Notes: generated from the sequence alone by a model not told the origin. Positions 34,183 through 43,353 are shown, counted from the first letter of the stretch. The stretch: DNA of 64,000 nt from CAWCQC01 sp963819905 (GCA_963819905.1 CAWFXP010000009.1:806001-870000); one strand, 5' to 3'. Numbers and translations are program-made.

Positions 34183-35372
34183 GGTCGACTCTCGCGGGGA
34201 CGCAGCCAGAGGGAGACGTGTCTCGGCTGCATGGTCTCGTGGACCGCCGCCCCGAGATCGGCTCCGAGCTCGTCCAGGTCGACCTCGTCGCGGAGACGGG
34301 CGCTGAACGCCTCGAGCGTGCGGGCTGCGTCGTAGCGGCTGCGGTAGAAGCGGCGGTCGACGAAGGCTTGGATCCAACCGCGGGCGGGCCTGAAGAGCGC
34401 CGCGACGGCAAGCGTCGAGCCGGCGATGGCGAGGTCGTTGCCGCGGGCGAGGCCACCGAAAACCGCCTGAAGGCCGATGACGATTCCGAAGTAGAGGCCG
34501 GCCAGGAGCGCGGTCAACGCGCCGTAGACGAGTGTCCGGCTCACGACCCGATCGATGTCGTACAGGTGGTACTTGAGCATCGCGATGCCCGCGGCCACCG
34601 GGATCGCTGCGAGACCGACGAGGCCGAGTATGAACGCGGGGCTCCAGTCGGTCAGGAACGTGGCGAGGAAGCCGATGCACGCGACGAGCGCCGCGTAGAC
34701 GACCCACTTGATCTGTGCGCGCTCCTCGCCTCGCGACCGGCGCAGCCGCACGAGCACCGCGGCTGCCGTGAAGGCCATGACGAACGAGCCGAGCAGGGTG
34801 TCGCCGACCCAGGAGACCGCTTCGCGGACCGTGCTCTCGACGCCGATGGGGTTGTCGATTGTTTCCAGGCCCTCGATCGGGCCGGGCTGCAGGGCGTCGG
34901 CGGTGAAGGTGGCGAACGCCGCCACGAGGAACGCGATGGTTGCGAAGCGCCACCGACTGGAGAGGAAATGCCCATCCGGAAAGACCAGAAACGCGAGCAC
35001 GGGAACCACAAAGATGGACAGCGGAAAGAGCGGAATCACGACCCACGCCGCCCACGCGTCCCCGGGCAGGGCCCCGGCGACTTCGGAGTACTCGGCGTAG
35101 GCCCCGGCCAGAATGGTGATGCTCATTCCGAGGGCCGCGACCAGGAACAACCAGCCGATCGGATTGCCGGGCCGCCGTGAAGCCACGAGCCCTCCGACCA
35201 CGCCCCACGGAATCAGGATGGCGCCCAGGATGACGGCAGTCCAGACCTGATGCCCGGTCTCGCCGTGGGGCTTCGGGTACGCGACCGCGGCGATCGTCAG
35301 GCCCGCGATCGCGAAGGCGGCGGCCACCGCGACAAGCGCCCACACGAGCCGTTCCCTGGCTCTCAGGCTCAC
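34179..35372 (-). CDS. membrane sensor-like protein, headless kinase paralogue 4
   Basis: 397 residues and the cleanest copy. About eight membrane segments lie in residues 9-275, with SRRPGNPIGWLFL after the second and RRSRGEERAQIKWVVY between the sixth and seventh. Residues 279-397 are the block common to all six paralogues: a final span (LLAGLYFGIVIGLQ), RGNDLAIAGSTL, the basic VDRRFYRSRYDA helix, a predicted amphipathic helix TLEAFSARLRDEVDLDELG and the end MQPRHVSLWLR. In other bacteria similar N-termini are fused to histidine kinases; here nothing catalytic follows. A sensor, adaptor or scaffold for the co-encoded phosphatase/kinase is inferred. GTG 35372 overlaps the cyclase stop (GTGA). 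Confidence 0.85.
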   Translation of the reverse strand: MSLRARERLVWALVAVAAAFAIAGLTIAAVAYPKPHGETGHQVWTAVILGAILIPWGVVGGLVASRRPGNPIGWLFLVAALGMSITILAGAYAEYSEVAGALPGDAWAAWVVIPLFPLSIFVVPVLAFLVFPDGHFLSSRWRFATIAFLVAAFATFTADALQPGPIEGLETIDNPIGVESTVREAVSWVGDTLLGSFVMAFTAAAVLVRLRRSRGEERAQIKWVVYAALVACIGFLATFLTDWSPAFILGLVGLAAIPVAAGIAMLKYHLYDIDRVVSRTLVYGALTALLAGLYFGIVIGLQAVFGGLARGNDLAIAGSTLAVAALFRPARGWIQAFVDRRFYRSRYDAARTLEAFSARLRDEVDLDELGADLGAAVHETMQPRHVSLWLRPRESRP

Positions 35373-36703
35373 CGCTCCACCTCCGCGGCGAAGAGGCGGC
35401 GCTCGCCGTCGATGCCCTTGAGCGTGTAGGCCCCGCGATCCTCGAAGCGGATCGCCGCACCGGCCACGATGTCCGGAACGACGCTCGACACGTAGATCTC
35501 CCCTGGACCGGATGCCGCCTGTATGCGCGCCGCAACGTGCACCGCAATGCCGCCAAGGTCCTCGCCGATCAGTTCGCACTCGCCTGTGTGTACGCCCGCC
35601 CGCAGCTCGAGACCGAGCAGACGGACGGCATCGCGGGCAGCCGCGGCGCACCGGATCGCGCGCGTCGGGCTGTCGAAGACGGCGAAGAAGCCGTCGCCGA
35701 TCGTCTGCATCTCACGCCCGCGAAACCGCTCGATCTCGCGCCGCACGAGCTCACGCTGATCCTCGAGGAGCTCCCGCCAGCGCCGGTCGCCCATCTCCGT
35801 CGCTCGTTCCGTCGAGCTGACGATGTCGGTGAACAGGAGTGTCGTCAGGATCCGCTCCGGCTCCGGGGCGGCCCGCGCCCCCGTGACGAACTCCTCGATC
35901 TCTCCGAGCACGGGATCGGCGTTTCCGGCCCAGGGCCAGTGATCCGCGCCGGGAACCTCGACCAGGCGCGCGCCCGGGACCCCTTCGGCCAGATAGCGGC
36001 CGTGCGCGACGTCAACGAGCGGGTCGTCGGTGCGGTGGAGGACGAGCGTGGGCGCCGTGATCGCGGGCAGGGAGGCCCGAACGTCGATGCCGGTGTTCAT
36101 CCGCATGAGCGTCGTCGCCATCCCCGGGCTCGCCGACAGGCGAACGAGCCGTGCAAACCACGCCCGGTAGCGCTCGTCGGCATCGGCGACGAGAAGCTCG
36201 GCGCCCGCGCCGCTGCCCCAGGCGTCCTCCGAGGCCGAGAGATAGAGCTGGATCGCAGCGGGGCTCCAGCCCCACGGATACTCCTCGTCGGCCGTGAACT
36301 TCGCGAGCCCCGCGTAGAGGACGAGCCCGGCGACCCGCTCGGGCTGCTCGGCGGCCAGCGAGATGCCGAGCGCTGCACCCTCGAAAACACCGAATACGAC
36401 GGCGCGCTCCGACCCGGCGGCGTCCATTACCGCGCGGATGTCGTCGACACGCTCTGGCAGCGAGGCGTCGCCGACGACCGGGTCCGACAGCCCGGTGCCC
36501 CGCTTGTCGAGCAGGATCAGTCGGGAGAACGACGAGAGCCGGCGGAGGAAGCGGGCGAACGGCGGGTGCTCCCAGCTCCACTCGACATGGGACAGGAAGC
36601 CTGGAACGTACACGAGGTCGACGGGGCCGTCCCCGACCACCTGGTAGGCGATGTTGACCCCGCCGCTTCGCGCGTAGCGGGTTTCGGGCAGCCCGCCGCT
36701 CAT
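35369..36703 (-). CDS. alpha/beta-hydrolase fused to class III adenylate/guanylate cyclase
   Basis: 444 residues, Rv1900c-like architecture. The N-terminal alpha/beta-hydrolase (1-270) keeps the oxyanion strand (YVPGFLSHVEWSW), TDDPLV Asp and ADHWPW His, but the nucleophile elbow reads GVFEG (105-109) with Phe in place of Ser, so esterase activity is unlikely. The cyclase domain (285-440) has the metal Asp in LLFTDIVSST (D293) and IGDGFFAVFD (D337). The residue normally Lys for adenine recognition is Gln (EMQTIGDG, Q333) and the transition-state Asn is His (AVHVAAR, H389), with the Arg retained. It makes a cyclic nucleotide or acts as a pseudo-enzyme. It is flanked on both sides by headless sensors with 4-nt overlaps. 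Confidence 0.9.
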   Translation of the reverse strand: MSGGLPETRYARSGGVNIAYQVVGDGPVDLVYVPGFLSHVEWSWEHPPFARFLRRLSSFSRLILLDKRGTGLSDPVVGDASLPERVDDIRAVMDAAGSERAVVFGVFEGAALGISLAAEQPERVAGLVLYAGLAKFTADEEYPWGWSPAAIQLYLSASEDAWGSGAGAELLVADADERYRAWFARLVRLSASPGMATTLMRMNTGIDVRASLPAITAPTLVLHRTDDPLVDVAHGRYLAEGVPGARLVEVPGADHWPWAGNADPVLGEIEEFVTGARAAPEPERILTTLLFTDIVSSTERATEMGDRRWRELLEDQRELVRREIERFRGREMQTIGDGFFAVFDSPTRAIRCAAAARDAVRLLGLELRAGVHTGECELIGEDLGGIAVHVAARIQAASGPGEIYVSSVVPDIVAGAAIRFEDRGAYTLKGIDGERRLFAAEVER

Positions 36704-37871
36704 TCGGCCCTCTCCTGAGGGCGGAGCCAGAGCGACACGTGCGTGGGTCGCATCGTCTCGTGGACGACCGCGCCGAGATCCGTGCCGAGCGCGTCCAGGT
36801 CGACCTCGTCCCTGAGCCGCGCCGAGAAGGCCTCGAGCGTGGCAGCCGCGTCGTAGCGGCGCCGGTAGAAACGCCGGTCGACGATCCCCTGGATCCAGCC
36901 ACGGGCAGGCCGGAAGAGCGCAGCCGCGACGAGCGTCGAGCCGGCGATCGCGAGGTCGTTGCCGCGTGTCAGCGGGCTGAAGACCTCCTGGAGCGCGATC
37001 ACGATCCCGAAGTAGAGGCCGGCGAGCAAGGCTGTGAGGGCTCCGTAGACGAGCGTCCGGCGGACGACGACGTCCAGGTCGTAGAGGTGATAGCGCAGGA
37101 TCGCGATCCCGGCGGCGACCGGCAGGCTGGCAAGCCCTAGCGCCGCGAACACGGTCACGACCTCGTTCACCGTGTCGATCACGAAGAACGACGCGATGAA
37201 CAGCGGCCCTGCCGCGAGGAACCAGCGGAGCTGCTGGCGCTCGACCGAGCCGCTCGTGCGGTACCGGACGATCACGGAGACGACGGCGAGCAGCAGCGCC
37301 AGCATCATCCCCAGCCAGGCCCAGTCACCGTACGTGAAGAGCGGAAAGTCGATCTCCACCGGCTTCTCGGCGCCCCTGACGGTCTCGAGAGTGCCCGGTC
37401 CCGCCGCGACGGCCGCCGACATGACGAGGATCGAGGCGGCCGCGAGCCAGGCCACCGCCCGCCATCGCGACGAGAGCAGGCGGCCGGTCGGAAACAGGAG
37501 GAGGAGAAACGTGCCGAGGCCGAGTGCGCCGAGCGGAGCGAGATCAGCCACCCAACCAGCCCAGGAGCCGCCGGGAAGCGTTCCGGGCGACTTCCGCAGC
37601 GCGTAGATGGAGTACTCCTGGCAGAAGAGCACGAGCTCGAACCCGACGCCTGCCGCCAGGAAGATCCAGCCGACCCGGTTTCCGAACCGCCGTGAAACGA
37701 TGAGCGCGCCGACCGCCGCATAGGCGAGGAAGGCGACGATCAGGGCGGGGTCTGCCGACCGCGGGAGCTCGGAGATCTCGAGCGTCCGCGTCGAGATCCA
37801 GAGGGCGAGATGCTCCGACCGCAAGGAGCACCGAGAGCGCGAACAGCCACCACGCGACCCGGCTGACTCAC
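36700..37871 (-). CDS. membrane sensor-like protein, headless kinase paralogue 3 (N-terminal frameshift)
   Basis: From about 37800 to the stop at 36700 the frame is intact: VSRRFGNRVGWIFLAAG, outward loop EKPVEIDFPLFTYG, RYRTSGSVERQQLRWFL, last spans, RGNDLAIAGSTL, VDRRFYRRRYDA and MRPTHVSLWLRPQERAE. The expected start is the GTG at 37871 in the usual GTGA overlap, but the first membrane segment (SRVAWWLFALSVLLAVGA) is read in a second frame near 37860-37815 before switching. One or two small indels therefore separate start from body. A GTG at 37831 in the middle frame is an alternative start. Confidence 0.72.
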
Positions 37872-39054
37872 GCCCGTCTCCGTGCAGCCGGAGCCAGAGC
37901 GACACGTGCGTCGGCTGCATCGTTTCGTGGACGACCTCGCGCAGGTCGCCGCCGAGCGTGTCGAGGTCGACCTCGTCGCGCAGGCGAGCCGCCGAACGCT
38001 CGGAGGGTCGTCTCGGCGTCGTAGCGGTCGGCGGTAGAACCGGCGATCGACGAACGCCTGAATCCCCCGGCGGGCCGGGCGGAAGAGGGCGGCGACGGCG
38101 AGGGTGGAGCCCGCGATGGCGAGGTCGTTGCCCCGTGCGAGCCCGCCGAAGACCTGCTGCAGTGCCAGCACGATCCCGAAGTAGAGCGCGGCGAGGCCGA
38201 CGGTGGCGAGACCGTAGACGACCGCGCGGTTGACGATCCGGTCGATCTCGTAGAGGCGGTACTTGAGGATCGCGATCGCCATGGCCGCAGGGATCGTGCC
38301 GAGCACGGAGAGGTAGACGGCATCGGGCAGGCCCTCGAAGCCCGCGACACCTCGCACGATCTCGGCCACAAGGAAGAACGCGATCACGAGCATGACCGAC
38401 GCGAGTACCCACTTGATCTGCTCGCGTTGCTCGCGGTCGCGGCGGAACCTGATCACAAGCGATGCGATCGCCGCGACGAGCATCACGATCAGGCCCGTCA
38501 GCGCCACGACACCGAACGCGAAGTTGAGCGCGGCGTTGCCGATGGGATTGTCCGTCCCCGCCAGCGGCTCCTCGAGCGGGCCGGGCGGGAAGATGGACAG
38601 TACCGCGGACGCGAGCCAGCCAAACGACAGCGAACGGTATGAGGGGGCGCCAGCGCGGCGAGGGGAGGGAGCCGTCGGGAAAGAGGAGCGCCACGACGAG
38701 GAGGAGCACCAGCCCCACTGGCCATGTCCAGCCAAGGGCAAGCGTTACGGCGACCGCCCCGGGAAGCGAGCGATCGACGGCCAGCTCGGCATAGGCTCCG
38801 ACTGCGTTCGCGAGCATCATGAGTGCAGGAATGGCCAGGAAGAGCCAGCCGATCGGATTCCCTGGCCGTCGGGATGCGACAGTCGCGCCGACCCACGCGA
38901 ACGTCAGAAACACGACTCCGGCGACCGTGAAGGTCGTGATCGTGCTGCGGTCGATCTGACCAGCCAGACCTCCCATGATGGCCGTGGCGATCCCGAGCCC
39001 GACCACGAACGTGAAGAGCGACCAGGCCAGCCCCGCAGCGCGCCGCCGCGTCAT
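37868..39054 (-). pseudogene. membrane sensor-like protein, headless kinase paralogue 2, multiple frameshifts
   Basis: ATG 39054 (ATGA overlap with the next gene upstream) opens MTRRRAAGLAWSLFTFVVG and VASRRPGNPIGWLFLAI. The frame changes near 38620 (to FPPGPLEEPLAGTDNPIG and RFRRDREQREQIKWVLA), near 38035 (to DRYDAETTLRAFGG) and near 37985 (to RLRDEVDLDTLGGDL and MQPTHVSLWLR). The expected TGA at 37870-37868 is in yet another phase, so the last open frame runs on into the next gene. Every family motif is still readable, so decay, if real, is recent; a patch of poor sequence at 37800-38640 is the alternative. Confidence 0.75.
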
Positions 39055-40259
39055 TGGACATCCTCCCGATTGCGCAGCCAGATGGATACGTGAGCGGGTT
39101 GCAACGTCCTGCGGACGACGGTGCCGAGCTCGCTGCCGAGCGCGTCGAGATCGATCTCGTCGCGCATGCGAGCGTTGAACGCCTCGAGCGTTCTGGCCGC
39201 GTCGTAGCGGCCCCGGTAGAAGCGTCTGTCGACGAACGCCTGGATCCGGGCTCGGGCAGGGCGGAAGAGGGCGGCGACGGCGAGGGTCGAGCCTGCGATC
39301 GCGAGGTCGTTTCCGCGCGTGAACCCGCTGAACGCCGCCTGAAGGCCGATCACGATGCCGAAGTAGAGTCCCGCCAGGAGCGCCGAGACGCCGCCGTAGA
39401 CGAGCGTCTTGCGGACGACGACGTTGACATCCCAGAGCTGGTGGCGGATGACCGCGATGCCGCAGCCGATCGGGATCCACGCGATCGCCACGACCACCAC
39501 GGGCCACGACAAGTCGCTTGGAATCGCGAAGCCGATGACGATCAGCACGACGGAGACCGCGAAGGCGCGAACCACGAAGCGCAGCTGCTCGCGCTCGTGC
39601 CCGGAGGAGCGTCTCAGGCGGAGGATCAGCGAGACGAACGACAGGATCCCGGTGATCCCGACCACGGCCAGCGCTACGGCCGTCATTGTCTCTGCGCCGG
39701 GAACGCCGACCGGATTCTGGATCACGTCGAACTCGATGCCGTCCAGCCGTCCTTCCGTCAGAGCGGCGGAGGCGGTGCCGATCACGATCGCGGCCAGGAT
39801 CACCCACACAAGCGGCCGCCAGCGGGCTGACGGCGGCTGCCCGTTCGGGAAGAGGAGGATCAGCAGCGTGAACGGCAAGGTCACCGCCGGGAACCAGAAC
39901 CAGGTCTCGATCCACGCTGCGAGCTCGCCGCCGGGCGTACCCGGCCGCACGAGGTACGCGTAGACGGCGTACTCGTACGCCGCGAACCCCAGTGCGAAGA
40001 AGAAGGCCGTCCCCGTGAAGATCCAGCCGAGCGGGTTCTCGGGCTGGCGGCTCGCCACGAGCGCGCCGATCGGAAGCAGGGCAACCGTCATGATCAGGAC
40101 AGTCGCCGTGCCCGCTACGTCCGCCGTGCGCCCCGCCTCGTCGGTGAGGGCGACGACCATGAAGACGAGCCCCACGCCGACGGTCGCCGCCGGCAGGATC
40201 CAAGCGAACGGCGCGAGGCGCGTCGGGATCGACCTACCATCCGCAGGAGGCGTCCGCAC
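39051..40259 (-). CDS. membrane sensor-like protein, headless kinase paralogue 1 (operon head)
   Basis: 402 residues from GTG 40259; an in-frame ATG at 40349 would add 30 polar residues but would overlap the promoter. Carries ASRQPENPLGWIFTG, an outward EGRLDGIEFDVIQNPVGVPG loop, RRSSGHEREQLRFVV, then RGNDLAIAGSTL, VDRRFYRGRYDA and LQPAHVSIWLRNREDVQ. It differs most from the others in the middle, including a WDVNVVVRKTLVYG segment shared only with paralogue 3. As the first gene of the run it would set the amounts of everything downstream. Confidence 0.82.
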   Translation of the reverse strand: MRTPPADGRSIPTRLAPFAWILPAATVGVGLVFMVVALTDEAGRTADVAGTATVLIMTVALLPIGALVASRQPENPLGWIFTGTAFFFALGFAAYEYAVYAYLVRPGTPGGELAAWIETWFWFPAVTLPFTLLILLFPNGQPPSARWRPLVWVILAAIVIGTASAALTEGRLDGIEFDVIQNPVGVPGAETMTAVALAVVGITGILSFVSLILRLRRSSGHEREQLRFVVRAFAVSVVLIVIGFAIPSDLSWPVVVVAIAWIPIGCGIAVIRHQLWDVNVVVRKTLVYGGVSALLAGLYFGIVIGLQAAFSGFTRGNDLAIAGSTLAVAALFRPARARIQAFVDRRFYRGRYDAARTLEAFNARMRDEIDLDALGSELGTVVRRTLQPAHVSIWLRNREDVQ

Positions 40260-40370
40260 CGCGCGATTGTGACGCTCTTCGGCTGGTCGTGTCACATTCC
40301 CCCCATTCATGCATGGCGGACGTTCCGAAAGCGTTACGGCGACCGTCACGGCGCTACACTCGTTGCTCTA
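40260..40370. promoter_or_regulatory. divergent promoter region between signalling operon and SARP regulator
   Basis: For the minus strand, TGACAC and CACAAT are spaced as -35/-10, ending 6 nt before GTG 40259 (probably leaderless). The same boxes lie in TGTGAC (40268-40273) and GTCACA (40291-40296), an inverted pair 17 nt apart. For the plus strand, TACACT (40355-40360) is a -10 box 10 nt before ATG 40371, and CGTTACGG-CGA-CCGTCACG (40332-40350), an inverted repeat with 7 of 8 matches, covers its -35 position. Both dyads are candidate operators. Confidence 0.45.
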
Positions 40371-43133
40371 ATGGCCCGGCTCACGATCTCGCTCCTCGGG
40401 TCTCCGAGGATCGAGGTCGACGGCGTGCCGATCGCCGTCGACACCCGGAAGGCCGTCGCGCTGCTCGCGTACCTCGCGGTGACGGGAGAGCGCAAGAGCC
40501 GCGACACGCTGGCGTCGTTTCTCTGGCCGGACTACGACTCGGAGCACGCACGCGCGGCGCTGCGGCGCACGCTCTCGGCGCTCGGCAAGGGGCTCGGCGG
40601 CGAGTTCCTCGAGATCGACCGAACCGCGATCGCGCTCGATCCGGCAGACGCCTGGCTCGACGTGGCCGATTTCCGCCGGCTTGCGGCGGAAGGACAGGAC
40701 GCGGAGGCGGCGGAGCTGTACCGGGGCGACTTCCTCGCCGGCTTCGGGCTGCGCGACAGCCTGGAGTTCGACGACTGGCAGTTCTTCGAGGCGGAGACCC
40801 TCAAGCGGGACTTCGCGGGCGTGCTCGAGCGCCTCGCGCGGGTAGAGGCCACGGCCGGGCGCTTCGACGGCGCCGTCGAGCTGACGCGCCGGTGGCTCGC
40901 GCTCGACGAGCTCCAGGAACCCGCCCACCGGCTCCTCATGGAGCTCTACGCCCGTTCCGGCCAGCGCTCGGCAGCGCTTCGCGCGTATCAGGAGTGCGTC
41001 CGTGTGCTCGAGAGCGAGCTCGGGGTCGCACCGCTCGAGGAGACGGCGGAGCTGGCCGAGGCGATCAAGGCGAACGCCGTACCGGTCGTCTTGCCCCGAC
41101 CCACGACTCCGCTCGCCCCGGAAAGCCCGGGCTCCCCGGCGCCGCCCGGTCTTCCCCTGGTGGGTCGGGAGGCCGAACGGCGCGCGCTCGGTGACGCTCT
41201 GGCGGCGAGCGCATCCCACGGCCGCGTCGTGATCGTCGAAGGAGAGGCCGGTATCGGCAAGACGCGGCTCGTCGAGGAGCTTGCCGAGCGAGCTGCCGGA
41301 GCCGGCGTCGCGACCGCGGTCGCGCGTTGCAGCGAGACGGAGTCGACGCTCCCCTACGGGGTCGTCGCAGACGCGATCCGCGACGCCCTGGCAGGGTCGT
41401 CGGCACCGGGTCTCCTCGCCTCGCTGCCCTCCCACTGGCGGGGAGAGGCTGCCCGCCTCGTTCCGGAGCTCGGGGAGGGGCCGCCGGCTGCCGACGGCCC
41501 CGGCGCTCGCACGCGGTTCATCGACGGGCTCGACCGAACGCTGGGCGCGCTCGCTGGCCTCGTCGTCGTGGACGACGCCCACTGGATCGACGAGGGGTCA
41601 CTCGACGTCCTCGCGCACCTGGCGCGGAGGTTGCACGACAGGTCGCTCTGCCTCGTACTGACGTGGCGGCCCGAAGACCTGCCGGCCGGGCACGGGCTGG
41701 AGCGGCTCGTCGCCGACGCGCAGCGAGAGAGGACGCTCACGACCGTCCGGCTGGCGCGTCTCTCGCGGGACGACGTCGCCGAGCTCGCGACGGTGGCCGG
41801 TGCGTCCGATCTCTCCGAGCGCCTGTTCGAGGAATCGGACGGGCTGCCGTTGTTCGTCGTGGAGTATCTCGCAGCAACTGCGGATCTCGAGGCGGGCGAG
41901 TGGAAGGTCCCGAGCACGGTTGCCGGGCTGCTGAGCGCGCGCGTCGACACGGCGGGCGAGACCGGGCAGCAGGTACTCACCGCCGCGGCCGTCCTCGGTC
42001 GCGCGTTCGACCTCGACACCGTTCGCGAAGTCAGCGGACGCAGCGAGGAAGAGGTGGTCGTCGCGCTCGAGGAGCTTGCCGGCAGGCGGTTGGTCGGGGA
42101 AGTTCCCGAGGGTTACGACTTTGCGCACAGCCGCATGCGCGAGCTCGTCTACGGAAAGACGAGTCTCGCTCGGCGGCGCCTCCTGCATCGCCGCGCCGCC
42201 GAGGCGCTGGCCGCCCGCGAGCGACGCAACCCCGGTGAGCAAGCCGCCGTCATCGCCGAGCACTTCCGCATGGCAGGACGCGAGAGCGATGCAGCCGCGT
42301 ACTTTGCGGTCGCGGGCGAGCGGGCCCGCACCCTCTACGCGAACGTCGACGCCGTCGGACACCTCCGCTCGGCCCTCGCTCTCGGCCACGGTGAGCCCGC
42401 GATGCTGCAGGAGGGGATCGGCGACGTTCTCGTCCTGCTGGCCGACTACGACGCAGCCCTCGAGAGCTACGAGGCCGCGGCTGCGTCTGCCCCCGCAGAC
42501 CACCTCGCCGCTCTCGAGCGCAAGCTCGGCACGACCTATCTTCGCCGGGGCGACTGGGAGGTCGCCGCCGCCCACTTCGAAGCGGCGAGCGTAGGGCTCG
42601 ACGACCCCGCGGAGCGCTCGAGGCTCTTCGCCGACCGGAGCCTCAACGAGCACCGGCGAGGAAACGAACAGCCGGCGCTCGAGCTCGCCGACGAGGCGCT
42701 GCAGCTGGCCGAGCAGGCCGGAGACGACGCGGCGCTGGCTCAGGCCCACAACATCCTCGGCGTGCTCGCGTCGAGCCGTGACGACGCCGGCGAGGCCCGT
42801 CGCCATCTGCAGACGAGCATCGCTCTCGCCGACGCTCTCCCGGACCCGGCGGCGCGGGTCGCCGCTCTGAACAACCTCGCGCTCGTCGAGCGGACGGCCG
42901 GCAATCTCGACGACGCGCTCGGGTTGACGGAGCAGGCGCTCGACCTGTGTGCGTCGCAGGGCGACCGCCACCGGGAGGCTGCACTCCACAACAACCTCGC
43001 CGACATCCTGCACGCGGCCGGCCGCGAGCAGGAAGCGATGGAGCATCTGAAGCTCGCCGTCTCGGTGCTCGCCGAGATCGGCGGAAGCCCGGACGAAACG
43101 CCGCCGGGCATCTGGACGCTCGTCGAGTGGTGA
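40371..43133 (+). CDS. SARP-type regulator with AAA ATPase and TPR domains
   Basis: 920 residues. Residues 1-90 form an OmpR-like DNA-binding winged helix (LTISLLGSPRIEVDGVPI, then LASFLWPDYDSEHARAALRRTLSALG), 95-245 the bacterial transcriptional activator TPR domain, and ~262-620 a STAND-like ATPase with VGREAERRALGD, Walker A GEAGIGKTRL and Walker B LVVVDDAHWIDEGS. The last ~300 residues are TPR-like repeats (AQAHNILGVLASSRDDAGEARR, AALNNLALVERTAGNLDDA). Such proteins switch on genes after binding a signal or partner through the repeats. Divergence from the sensor operon, with 111 bp shared, makes that operon a likely target. Confidence 0.9.
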   Translation: MARLTISLLGSPRIEVDGVPIAVDTRKAVALLAYLAVTGERKSRDTLASFLWPDYDSEHARAALRRTLSALGKGLGGEFLEIDRTAIALDPADAWLDVADFRRLAAEGQDAEAAELYRGDFLAGFGLRDSLEFDDWQFFEAETLKRDFAGVLERLARVEATAGRFDGAVELTRRWLALDELQEPAHRLLMELYARSGQRSAALRAYQECVRVLESELGVAPLEETAELAEAIKANAVPVVLPRPTTPLAPESPGSPAPPGLPLVGREAERRALGDALAASASHGRVVIVEGEAGIGKTRLVEELAERAAGAGVATAVARCSETESTLPYGVVADAIRDALAGSSAPGLLASLPSHWRGEAARLVPELGEGPPAADGPGARTRFIDGLDRTLGALAGLVVVDDAHWIDEGSLDVLAHLARRLHDRSLCLVLTWRPEDLPAGHGLERLVADAQRERTLTTVRLARLSRDDVAELATVAGASDLSERLFEESDGLPLFVVEYLAATADLEAGEWKVPSTVAGLLSARVDTAGETGQQVLTAAAVLGRAFDLDTVREVSGRSEEEVVVALEELAGRRLVGEVPEGYDFAHSRMRELVYGKTSLARRRLLHRRAAEALAARERRNPGEQAAVIAEHFRMAGRESDAAAYFAVAGERARTLYANVDAVGHLRSALALGHGEPAMLQEGIGDVLVLLADYDAALESYEAAAASAPADHLAALERKLGTTYLRRGDWEVAAAHFEAASVGLDDPAERSRLFADRSLNEHRRGNEQPALELADEALQLAEQAGDDAALAQAHNILGVLASSRDDAGEARRHLQTSIALADALPDPAARVAALNNLALVERTAGNLDDALGLTEQALDLCASQGDRHREAALHNNLADILHAAGREQEAMEHLKLAVSVLAEIGGSPDETPPGIWTLVEW

Positions 43134-43150
43134 GCGGGGCGCGGTGAAGA

Positions 43151-43185
43151 AGCGAAGCCGGGCCCGTCGTGCGGCCCGGCCTCGC
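43151..43185. terminator. hairpin between SARP gene and tRNA-Leu
   Basis: AGCGAAGCCGGGCC and GGCCCGGCCTCGCT pair with one mismatch over 14 bp around a 7-nt loop. It lies between two convergent transcripts and can serve both. Confidence 0.6.
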
Positions 43186-43189
43186 TGAG

Positions 43190-43274
<85 letters not shown>

Positions 43275-43326
43275 AGGTGCCGGAATCTTACCGTTGACGC
43301 TGTCCGCCCGCCGCGCTACTCTGATG

Positions 43327-43340
43327 CGAACAGATGTTCG
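43327..43340 (+). promoter_or_regulatory. LexA operator (SOS box)
   Basis: CGAACAGATGTTCG is a perfect CGAAC-N4-GTTCG palindrome, the Gram-positive/actinobacterial SOS box, 13 nt before the lexA start. It indicates autoregulation. Confidence 0.9.
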
Positions 43341-43353
43341 TATCGGAGGGGGA

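Noticed and set aside
31721..34456. A 911-codon minus-strand frame
   Set aside because: A fusion of an out-of-frame stretch of one paralogue with the body of the next; paralogue ends at 32962 and starts at 32965 are clear.
36700..40203. A 1167-codon minus-strand frame
   Set aside because: It joins parts of three paralogous genes because of frameshifts; normal ATGA/GTGA gene boundaries lie inside it.
40268..40296. CRP/FNR site
   Set aside because: TGTGAC and GTCACA are 17 nt apart rather than 4-6, so it is not a standard CRP site despite the cyclase gene in the operon; kept only as a generic dyad.
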